Assembly: GCA_015295805.1 (NCBI GenBank)
Contig: DVEF01000021.1
Location: forward strand, 1-46,866
Origin: Geminocystis sp. M7585_C2015_104
Lineage (GTDB): Bacteria > Cyanobacteriota > Cyanobacteriia > Cyanobacteriales > Cyanobacteriaceae
Direction: 5' to 3'
DNA: 46,866 bases
The notes under the pieces: generated by a model
Seen by the model: only the letters and a program-made list of their open reading frames with translations
Told to the model about the DNA's origin: nothing
Database searches by the model: none
Translations under genes and position numbers: made by a program
Shown here: one piece after another, positions 7,960-15,373 of the stretch
Layout: the number at the start of each line of letters is the position of its first letter
Numbering within the stretch: the first letter of the stretch is position 1

Positions 7960-9966
7960 ATGGATAAGTTTCTATACGATTACGCTTGGTTAGTCCCTGT
8001 AATTCCTCTGTTTTCTTCAATGGTTTTGGGGTTGGGACTAATATCCTTCAATAAAGCTACAAATAAACTACGCAAACCGGCCTCTCTATTTGTGATCTCC
8101 ACCTTTGCCATATCTTTGGTGCTATCTGTAGCGCTATTCTGGAGTCAATGGCAAGGGCATCCCAGTTATACCAGAATGCTGGAGTGGGCAAGGGCAGGCA
8201 GTTATAGTTTACAAATGGGCTATACTGTCGATCACCTGGCCAGTTTGATGATGGTGATTGTGAGTACCGTCGCTATTCTTGTAATGATATATAGTGACGG
8301 ATATATGGCCCATGATCCGGGTTATGTGCGTTTCTTCGCCTACTTGAGCATTTTTGCCGCCTCCATGCTGGGGTTAGTTATGAGCCCCAATTTGGTACAG
8401 GTGTATGTATTCTGGGAATTGGTAGGGATGGCTTCCTATCTCCTTATTGGTTTTTGGTATGAGAGGAAGTCTGCCGCCGATGCCTGTCAGAAAGCCTTTG
8501 TCACCAACCGGGTGGGAGATTTTGGTCTTTTGTTGGGGATGTTGGGATTGTATTGGGCCACCGGTAGTTTTGATTTCCAGGTGATGGGGGAAAGACTACA
8601 AGAGTTGTTGCAAACGGGCGAATTGGCAAGATGGTTGGCGGTTTTGTTTGGGATTCTGGTGTTTCTTGGGCCAGTAGCCAAGTCTGCCCAGTTTCCCCTA
8701 CATGTATGGTTACCAGATGCTATGGAAGGCCCCACCCCCATCTCTGCTTTAATTCACGCAGCCACCATGGTGGCGGCTGGGGTGTTTTTGGTAGCTAAGA
8801 TGTATCCCGTATTGCAACCCCTGCCGGAAGTGATGAATGTAATTGCCTGGACTGGTTGTTTTACGGCATTTTTGGGAGCCTCCATCGCCCCCACCCAAAA
8901 TGACATCAAGAAGGGGCTGGCTTATTCTACTATCTCCCAGCTAGGATACATGATCATGGCCATGGGCATTGGCGCCTATTCTGCCGGTTTGTTCCACCTG
9001 ATGACCCATGCCTACTTCAAGGCTATGTTATTCTTGTGTTCAGGGTCGGTTATTCATGGCATGGAGGAGGTAGTAGGGCACAATCCCATCCTGTCACAGG
9101 ATATGCGTTTAATGGGGGGATTGAGAAAATACATGCCTATCACTGCTATATGCTTTTTGATAGGCACTTTAGCTATTTGTGGTATTCCCCCCTTTGCCGG
9201 CTTTTGGTCAAAGGATGAAATCCTCAGCCAGGCTTTTGAGGCTAATCCTGCCCTTTGGGTGGTAAGCTGGCTAACTGCAGGTTTAACTGCTTTTTACATG
9301 TTTCGTCTCTACTTTCTCACCTTTGAAGGGGATTTTAGGGGAAAAGACAAGACAATTCAAGAGAAAATCCTGAAAGAAGCCGGTATTGTCCATACTGAGG
9401 AGAATCACCACCATGGGGAAAAACCTCACGAGTCGCCCTTGACTATGACATTTCCCTTGGTGATGTTGGCTATACCCTCAACAGTAGTGGGTTTTGTCGG
9501 GCTTCCCTGGCACAATTTGTTTGAAGAGTTTATCTATCCCCCCACGGAAACTGCCACAGAGGTAGTCCACCAATTCCAGTGGGGCGAATTCTTGACAATG
9601 GCAGGCACTTCTGTTGGCATTGCTTTGATTGGCATTACCTTTGCCTCTCTGATGTACCTACAAGGCAAAATCTCCCCCAGTGCCCTCGCTGCCAAGTTTC
9701 CCGCCCTGTATAAATTCTCCCTCAACAAGTGGTATATTGACGACATCTATGACCGTGTATTTGTCATTGGCAGCCGTCGCCTGGCCAGGGCTATTATAGA
9801 GGTGGACTACAAGGTGGTAGATGGTGCTGTCAACCTCACGGGGTTAATCACCATCATCAGTGGCGAAGGGTTGAAATACCTAGAAAACGGTAGGGCGCAG
9901 TTTTATGCACTTATCGTGTTTGCCGCTGTTTTAGGATTTGCCATTGCCTTTACCGTTATCAGCTAA
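7960..9966 (+). CDS. ndhF: NAD(P)H-quinone oxidoreductase subunit 5 (NDH-1 membrane arm, NdhF1)
   Basis: 668 residues, a polytopic NuoL/Mrp-type antiporter subunit at the distal membrane arm. Visible are YAWLVPVIPL, YMAHDPGYVRFFAYLSIFAASMLGLV, the core VFWELVGMASYLLIGFWYERKSAADACQKAF, HVWLPDAMEGPTPISALIHAATMVAAG with the conserved Lys and Glu region, and a long C-terminal lateral-helix part with a His-rich loop (EENHHHGEK). The length and C terminus fit NdhF1 of the respiratory/cyclic NDH-1L complex better than the shorter CO2-uptake paralogues. ndhD1 is not adjacent in this window. Confidence 0.95.
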   Translation: MDKFLYDYAWLVPVIPLFSSMVLGLGLISFNKATNKLRKPASLFVISTFAISLVLSVALFWSQWQGHPSYTRMLEWARAGSYSLQMGYTVDHLASLMMVIVSTVAILVMIYSDGYMAHDPGYVRFFAYLSIFAASMLGLVMSPNLVQVYVFWELVGMASYLLIGFWYERKSAADACQKAFVTNRVGDFGLLLGMLGLYWATGSFDFQVMGERLQELLQTGELARWLAVLFGILVFLGPVAKSAQFPLHVWLPDAMEGPTPISALIHAATMVAAGVFLVAKMYPVLQPLPEVMNVIAWTGCFTAFLGASIAPTQNDIKKGLAYSTISQLGYMIMAMGIGAYSAGLFHLMTHAYFKAMLFLCSGSVIHGMEEVVGHNPILSQDMRLMGGLRKYMPITAICFLIGTLAICGIPPFAGFWSKDEILSQAFEANPALWVVSWLTAGLTAFYMFRLYFLTFEGDFRGKDKTIQEKILKEAGIVHTEENHHHGEKPHESPLTMTFPLVMLAIPSTVVGFVGLPWHNLFEEFIYPPTETATEVVHQFQWGEFLTMAGTSVGIALIGITFASLMYLQGKISPSALAAKFPALYKFSLNKWYIDDIYDRVFVIGSRRLARAIIEVDYKVVDGAVNLTGLITIISGEGLKYLENGRAQFYALIVFAAVLGFAIAFTVIS

Positions 9967-9991
9967 ACCGCTACCCATGGGTTGATATGTA

Positions 9992-10034
9992 AGGGGGGGG
10001 AACTATTTAAACCAGATTTACGTCTCCCCCCCCA
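9992..10034. other. G8/C8 inverted repeat in the ndhF downstream region
   Basis: Eight G (9993-10000) and eight C (10026-10033) can pair across a 25-base A/T-rich loop, with one extra inner A-T pair. It lies in the 88-base gap between ndhF and the next gene, immediately before that gene's ribosome binding site. There is no T run after it. Confidence 0.6.
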
Positions 10035-10054
10035 TCTACCCGGAGGAATCCGCC

Positions 10055-10423
10055 ATGTGGAAAAAAACAATACTTTGTGTCTCCTTAACACTACTAGGAT
10101 TAGTACACCTGCCGGCTTTTGGCCGTGACATTGTGGTTAGGTTTGCCAAGGGCAGTTACTGTGGTTCCTATGTTGGAAGAATAAACCCCGGGGATACGTT
10201 TAGTCTGAGGCTAGGCAAAGATCAATTTCTCGAAATTACCGCCCCCCCGGAAGTAGACTATTCGGTAATTAATCCCAGAGGGGGAATCATTTCCGGCAGT
10301 AACCCCTCCTCTCCTCCACAGGTGCGTCTCTTCCAAACCGGGAAACAGGCTGGGGTGTTCAAGGTTAGGATAAATCGAGTGCCCTATCCCGAGGGCAATA
10401 GTTTTCAATTCTGTGCCTATTAG
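10055..10423 (+). CDS. small exported protein of unknown function
   Basis: 122 residues with a clear signal peptide (MWKKTILCVSLTLLGLVHLPAFG, cleavage probably after the AFG). The mature part is about 100 residues, beta-rich, with two Cys (YCGSY and FQFCAY at the C terminus) that could pair in the periplasm. It has no recognisable catalytic motif. A strong GGAGGA site at 10042-10047 precedes the ATG and lies in a small hairpin (CGGA/TCCG). The stop codon overlaps the stop of the convergent GNAT gene. Function unknown. Confidence 0.75.
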   Translation: MWKKTILCVSLTLLGLVHLPAFGRDIVVRFAKGSYCGSYVGRINPGDTFSLRLGKDQFLEITAPPEVDYSVINPRGGIISGSNPSSPPQVRLFQTGKQAGVFKVRINRVPYPEGNSFQFCAY

Positions 10424-11610
10424 ACCGTATTATTATTGTCCTCCCGTGGTGGGGTTTTATGGGAATCTGAAGGGTTGGCATTTTCCCAATGAGATTTGCC
10501 CCATGGAGTAGGGATAGGATTTTGAACGGGTTTGAGACTGCCAAGCACTTCTGATAGACTGAAGTCATGGGCCCTTGTTTCTCTGAGTTTGTGCCACACT
10601 GAACGCGACATGAGTAAATTGTGTTGTTTCCGTTGAGCCCTCATTTTTTCCAAAAATTCTTCCCTCTCCGTCTGGTAGTCTGCAGAGGAGAGTAGAAGGG
10701 ATTGGGAGGGGAATTTCTCCACCAGGATGGCCATTTGGGTTAACAGTTTTGGGTATAGCCAGGTATAGGCGGGGTGGACGAGCAGTTGGGCTTGGTGTGG
10801 TTGACGGCCGTTTTTGCAGATTTGTAGCTGAAAATGGCCAATAGCCGCCTTTCTCTGGGGCTCAAATACGTAAGCACTCACGTTATCTGTCTGGTCTAGC
10901 CATCCTCTGATTTTCTCTGTGAGATACTGCCAAAAACTCTTCTTGAAGTCTTCGATGTGACGATCAAAAACCTGTCTTAGCACGGGTGGCAGGGAGACAC
11001 AATCCAGTTGGTAAATCAATTTGGCGTCGGCGTTGCTAACTGGGAGGAGATTGGGGAGATTGGGCTCCTGTTGTGCTAGTCTTTTTAACAGCTGGCTATC
11101 GCATTCCCAATAGGTGATTTGCGCCAGAGGCTGAAAGCCGTTTTCTCGATACAGCCCTATTCTATTTTTTTCGTTTATATCTACCTCTATTATCCAGGTG
11201 CGGGCCTCCCAAATTTTCTCGAAACAGTATCTCAATAACTGGGAGCCCACACTGCAACTGCCTATTAGAATATGATTGAGGGGGGTTTTACTATTTATCA
11301 CTACCTGTTCTACTTTCCAAGTGCTTCTGCTGTAGTTTACTGGCGCTACTTGGATCAGTCCCTGAATTTGGCCGTCTTTTTCTGCTACATACACATGAAA
11401 GTCCTTGTCTTCCAGCCAGGGTATAATTCTGGCCAGTTGTAACAGTCCGTAACAGCTGTGGTATTGTTCTATTTTTTTTAGTAAATTGTACTTACGGGGG
11501 TCATATTCTTCGGCCAAATGGGTGGTTAAAAGGGAGGCGACGGGGTTTAAGTCGCGGTATTGGATTGGGCGGATAACAAGGGTACTTCTGGGTTGGGCAT
11601 TGTTATTCAT
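10420..11610 (-). CDS. GNAT-family N-acetyltransferase
   Basis: 396 residues. Residues about 10-170 form a GNAT fold: VIRPIQYRDLNPVASLL (strand 1/helix 1), VYVAEKDGQIQGLIQVAP, the acetyl-CoA loop region LIGSCSVGSQLLRYCFE, and the VDINEKNRIGLYRENGFQPLAQ segment typical of motif B. The remaining 220 residues could be a second degenerate GNAT half (AYVFEPQRKAAIGHFQLQI; LLVHPAYTWLYPKLLTQM). The substrate cannot be predicted. It overlaps the convergent secreted-protein gene by four bases at the stop codons. The first 10 residues are variable-looking, so the start is approximate. Confidence 0.85.
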   Translation of the reverse strand: MNNNAQPRSTLVIRPIQYRDLNPVASLLTTHLAEEYDPRKYNLLKKIEQYHSCYGLLQLARIIPWLEDKDFHVYVAEKDGQIQGLIQVAPVNYSRSTWKVEQVVINSKTPLNHILIGSCSVGSQLLRYCFEKIWEARTWIIEVDINEKNRIGLYRENGFQPLAQITYWECDSQLLKRLAQQEPNLPNLLPVSNADAKLIYQLDCVSLPPVLRQVFDRHIEDFKKSFWQYLTEKIRGWLDQTDNVSAYVFEPQRKAAIGHFQLQICKNGRQPHQAQLLVHPAYTWLYPKLLTQMAILVEKFPSQSLLLSSADYQTEREEFLEKMRAQRKQHNLLMSRSVWHKLRETRAHDFSLSEVLGSLKPVQNPIPTPWGKSHWENANPSDSHKTPPREDNNNTV

Positions 11611-11735
11611 AGTGGCAAATATATAAAAACGGCGACTATTAACTAGTAATAAGGATTAGAAATAAGCCGGGTTGTTGTAGATAATAAAAAAGAATAGTCC
11701 CCTGGTTTAAACTAACTCCATGTTAGCGTAGATTT

Positions 11736-13475
11736 TCAGTGGTTATAGTGTTTGTCACCCAAGTTTACAGCCAGGGGATTGCCCCAAATAACCTTTTCCT
11801 TGCGGTAGACTACCATGCCCGGCTTTGCCCCTTTTGGCTTGTATACACAGCTGGGGTGGGTATAGACTACGGGCACTTGTTCACTTTCCCTGCCCTGGCT
11901 ATAATAGGCTGCTAGGTTAGCCACAAATTGTAAGTCTTCTTCTTCTGGTATTTCTCCTGGATTCAAACGTAGCAAGACATGGCTGCCGGGGATTTCCTGG
12001 GCGTGAAACCACAAATCGTAGTCGGTGGCAATACGAAAGGTGAGAATATCATTTTGGCGGTTGTTGCGTCCCACTAGTACTTCTTTGCCGGAGGGGGTAT
12101 AATATTTGCGGGGCTGGGATTGGTTGTCTTGTCGGAGGGGCAAACGAGACTGGTTGTCCTCCAGGTATTTTTGGTTTATCAGTTCCAGTTTTATTTCCTG
12201 AAGAATGGTATAGTCTTGTTCGTCTTCGTATTCTAATTGTTTGATATTGGTGAGAATTTGTTCTAGGTAGTTAATTTCTGCCACTGTGGATTGTAGCAGG
12301 GGTTGGACTGCCTGTTTAGCCCTTTTAAGTTTTTGGTGTTGTTTGTATAGATTTTGGGCATTTTGGATGATATTTTTGTCGGGGGAAAGAGGTATTTTCA
12401 CTGGCTTATTGGTGAGGAAGTCCTGGAGGACAATCTCCCTCATTCCTGGCTGCCACAGATGGATATTTGCCATTAGTAAATCCGCTTGATTTTTGTAAAT
12501 CTCGCAGTTTTCTGATTCTTGTATTTTGGCGAGGTAGCCTTCCTTTTTCTGATAGAGTTTTTTGAGGAGGTTGTTAATTTTGTTTTGTAACTGTTGCTTT
12601 AGATTGATGAAATTTTCTCGTTTAAGTAGCTGTGAATAGTATTGGTTGATAACTTGGTGTACGTAAGAGAGAGATTCTGTCTCGTCGTCGGCGATAACAG
12701 TATAGCCTTCTGGGGTAAAGGAAGGGGAAAAAAGGTTATTTTCTAAGCGAAAGAGCCAACTATGCCATTGAAGGTAGAGATTTTTCCATTCATCAATAGT
12801 CAAATCCTGGTTGATTTTATCGGGGTTGATGTGAGCTTTTTGAAGGAGATAACGGGAAAGGCTAGGACTAACACCGCGATAGGTTTTAAGCAATTGTTGT
12901 TGGATTTTGCCGGGAATTAAACTGACTTTAGCTTGCCATTTTTCAAAGGATTCTTCTAGTTGTGGTATGTCGCCAGTAGGGGGGGGAGGTGGTTGATAAA
13001 TACCACTGGTTTGAAGAATACGAAGGGAGGATTTTTCAGAAGTTATTTGTTTAGCGAGGGTGATAATTTGATTTTCGCTATTGGTAAGGATAACATTGCT
13101 ATATTTGCCCATGATTTCCACATACAGATGATAGAGTGGGGAGTCGCTGGGGCGTGTGGCGAATTGGAAATCTACTACTCTTTCCCAGGGGGTGAGGATA
13201 TTTATGGCAATTAAGGCATAACCGTTAATAAGATGTCTTAATTGTTCACTAAGAGTAAAGGTGTCTTTGACACGGGGTGGTGGGTTGCCGATGCAGATTC
13301 TGGCGGCTTTGGGATGCCAGGAGATTGTTAACCAAGACTTTTTCTTTACACTTCTTAAACAAAGACTGAGGGTGTAGGGATCTACCTGATAGACTTGTTC
13401 TAGTCTGGAGGGGATGTGTTCTTGTTGAAGGGAATAACAAACAGCCTTAACAGTGGTGTAGTCGAAAGGTTGCAT
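11736..13475 (-). CDS. rqcH: NFACT-family ribosome quality control protein (RqcH/Rqc2-like)
   Basis: 579 residues from MQPFDYTT; an 11-codon longer frame exists, but homologues start at this Met. Order: NFACT-N (1-190), a long coiled coil (about 290-430, rich in KxxQxLxxxInNLL), then NFACT-R (about 455-560: TPSGKEVLVGRNNRQND, DLWFHAQEIPGSHVLLR). In bacteria RqcH binds obstructed 50S subunits and directs C-terminal Ala tailing of stalled chains. The DR motif of the family, at residues 97-99 by alignment with Rqc2 and RqcH, reads E98-R99 here (PWERVVDF). A proline run, QPPPPP, is encoded by an 8-base G/C tract at 12979-12986. nadB lies 60 bases upstream. Confidence 0.9.
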   Translation of the reverse strand: MQPFDYTTVKAVCYSLQQEHIPSRLEQVYQVDPYTLSLCLRSVKKKSWLTISWHPKAARICIGNPPPRVKDTFTLSEQLRHLINGYALIAINILTPWERVVDFQFATRPSDSPLYHLYVEIMGKYSNVILTNSENQIITLAKQITSEKSSLRILQTSGIYQPPPPPTGDIPQLEESFEKWQAKVSLIPGKIQQQLLKTYRGVSPSLSRYLLQKAHINPDKINQDLTIDEWKNLYLQWHSWLFRLENNLFSPSFTPEGYTVIADDETESLSYVHQVINQYYSQLLKRENFINLKQQLQNKINNLLKKLYQKKEGYLAKIQESENCEIYKNQADLLMANIHLWQPGMREIVLQDFLTNKPVKIPLSPDKNIIQNAQNLYKQHQKLKRAKQAVQPLLQSTVAEINYLEQILTNIKQLEYEDEQDYTILQEIKLELINQKYLEDNQSRLPLRQDNQSQPRKYYTPSGKEVLVGRNNRQNDILTFRIATDYDLWFHAQEIPGSHVLLRLNPGEIPEEEDLQFVANLAAYYSQGRESEQVPVVYTHPSCVYKPKGAKPGMVVYRKEKVIWGNPLAVNLGDKHYNH

Positions 13476-13535
13476 AGTGGAAGAGACAATGAGGGGATAA
13501 ACAGACAAAAACAGTGTAGCAAGGAATGGGGGGGA

Positions 13536-15191
13536 CTAGGGTTTTTCTTGCTTATACCACTTGTTGTCTTGGATGAGGGTGTGGGTTTGCCAGGAGGGAT
13601 CTGTGTTAGGATAGTCAAGACGAAAATGGCCACCGCGGCTTTCTTTGCGAAAAAGGGCACTTTTGACAATGAGATAGCCTATGTCTACTAGGTTGAGGGT
13701 TTCTGCGGCTAGTTTAAGGTGGGATTGTGCGGTGGGAGACAGAAGTTGATAATTGCAGGAGGGAGAGAGATTGTAGATAAACTGATAGATGAAAAGTTGT
13801 GCTAATTCCTTTTGCCAGCTACAGATTTGAGTCAAGGCTTTTTCCAATCCTTCCTGAGTGCGACAAATACCCGCTCCTTCCCACATAGTAACTGGTAGAT
13901 TGTTTCTAATGTGGGTGATTATAGGCATTTCTTCTTGCCAGTCGTCTGAGAGGGGTTTAACAGTAGCAGGGGGGGTGGGGTAGGGGTTGGAGGGTAGCTG
14001 GAGACGGCGGAAACCTTCAGCAAAGACAATACACTCCAGAAGAGAATTACTAGCGAGACGATTGGCGCCATGGACACCAGTACTAGCCACCTCGCCAATG
14101 GCGTATAATCCCTCTACGGTAGTCTTATTGTCGATGCCCACCTTCACTCCCCCCATCCAATAATGGGCAGCGGGGGATACGGGGATGGGTTGGGCAAATA
14201 AATCAACGCCCCACTGTTGACATTTTTGGATGATATTGGGGAAACGGTATTCTATGCGTTGACGGTCAATATGGCGCAAGTCTAGATATACTTTAGCATG
14301 GGCTGGGTCAGGGCTAGTTTTTTGCAGATGAAGATAGATAGCACGACTAACTACATCTCGTGGTGCCAATTCCCCCTGGGGATGATAGTCAAAGAGGAAA
14401 CGTCGGCCACTTTCATCTATAAGGTATGCCCCCTCCCCCCTTACCGCCTCACTGATGAGGAAACGAGGCGCCGGTGGCAGATTCAGGGCAGTGGGGTGAA
14501 ATTGGAAAAACTCCAGATCTCGTAGTACAGCACCACTACGCCATGCCAGGGCGACCCCATCGCCAGTACTCACTTCCGGGTTGGTAGTATGGGCGAAAAC
14601 CCGTCCGCCGCCACCGGTAGCGAGGATAACAGCCTTTGCTGCCAGCCAGTAGACTTGGTTTTCGAATAGTAAACAGATGCCCTTGCACTGATTGTCTTCC
14701 GTCCAAAGGCTCAAGGCATGGGCCTGCTCGTATACTTGTATATTGGGGCTTTCTAGAACCTTCTGTCTTAGAATGGAGACAATAGCCTTGCCAGTGGTAT
14801 CAGCCGCATGAAGCACTCTGGGGAAGGAGTGGGCAGCCTCCAGGGTGGTAGCCAGAATACCGTTATGGCGGTCAAATTCTACTCCTAAAGCCAGGAGGGA
14901 GTGGATGGAGGCCACGGCGTTTTCCACCAGGTATTTTACCGCCTCCTCGTCACACAGACCAGCACCGGCCTTGAGAGTATCCTGGAGGTGGAGTTGGGGG
15001 GAATCTTGGGGGTGGATAGCGGCGGCAATGCCCCCTTGAGCCCAATTACTGGCCCCTCTTTTTAGTTTATCCTTGGTGACCAGTGCAATACGGTATTCCC
15101 CGGGCAGACATAGGGCGGAATATAGGCCTGCTGCGCCCGATCCCACTATAATTACATCGAACTGCTGGTGGGTGAGGGAATTTTGGTTCAA
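13536..15191 (-). CDS. nadB: L-aspartate oxidase NadB
   Basis: 551 residues. This flavoprotein oxidises L-aspartate to iminoaspartate, the first step of de novo NAD synthesis with NadA. Visible are the FAD-binding VIIVGSGAAGLYSALCL at the N terminus, KRGASNWAQGGIAAA, LEAAHSFPRVLHAADTTG, the substrate-region HPTALNLP, and HYWMGGVKVGIDNKTTVEGLYAIGE...HGANRLASNSLLE. The C-terminal helical domain is complete. A proline-rich insert (LPSNPYPTPPAT) before that domain is encoded by a G/C-run repeat at 13969-13994. It is divergent from uvrA. Confidence 0.96.
   Translation of the reverse strand: MNQNSLTHQQFDVIIVGSGAAGLYSALCLPGEYRIALVTKDKLKRGASNWAQGGIAAAIHPQDSPQLHLQDTLKAGAGLCDEEAVKYLVENAVASIHSLLALGVEFDRHNGILATTLEAAHSFPRVLHAADTTGKAIVSILRQKVLESPNIQVYEQAHALSLWTEDNQCKGICLLFENQVYWLAAKAVILATGGGGRVFAHTTNPEVSTGDGVALAWRSGAVLRDLEFFQFHPTALNLPPAPRFLISEAVRGEGAYLIDESGRRFLFDYHPQGELAPRDVVSRAIYLHLQKTSPDPAHAKVYLDLRHIDRQRIEYRFPNIIQKCQQWGVDLFAQPIPVSPAAHYWMGGVKVGIDNKTTVEGLYAIGEVASTGVHGANRLASNSLLECIVFAEGFRRLQLPSNPYPTPPATVKPLSDDWQEEMPIITHIRNNLPVTMWEGAGICRTQEGLEKALTQICSWQKELAQLFIYQFIYNLSPSCNYQLLSPTAQSHLKLAAETLNLVDIGYLIVKSALFRKESRGGHFRLDYPNTDPSWQTHTLIQDNKWYKQEKP
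13969..13994 (-). repeat. C-run repeat inside nadB encoding a Pro-rich linker
   Basis: On the + strand the runs are G7, T, G4, TA, G4, TT, GG, A, GGG; on the coding strand this reads ACCCC/TACCCC units giving NPYPTPP. It carries the same CCCCTACCCC core as the intergenic tracts and resembles the string in the glucolipid synthase gene. Confidence 0.65.
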
Positions 15192-15260
15192 GGCCAGGTT
15201 TTGCCGACACTGTTATATTCTTTCCATTGTATCTCATCAAGTTTTTTTTTGCCCATTCCC

Positions 15261-15290
15261 TTGACATTTTCCTTTTTTGTAGGTTATAAT
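15261..15290 (+). promoter_or_regulatory. uvrA: consensus sigma-70 promoter for uvrA
   Basis: Perfect TTGACA (15261-15266), an 18-base spacer and perfect TATAAT (15285-15290). Transcription would start near 15297, leaving a leader of about 77 bases before the uvrA ATG. It is the best promoter match I found in the window. Confidence 0.85.
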
Positions 15291-15373
15291 TTGTATGATA
15301 GGTGATGGCCGTCCTTTCTTGACCCGTGGTGGTTGGGAGGGGGCGGCTTGCGCCTTTTTTGAGGGAGGAGGAT

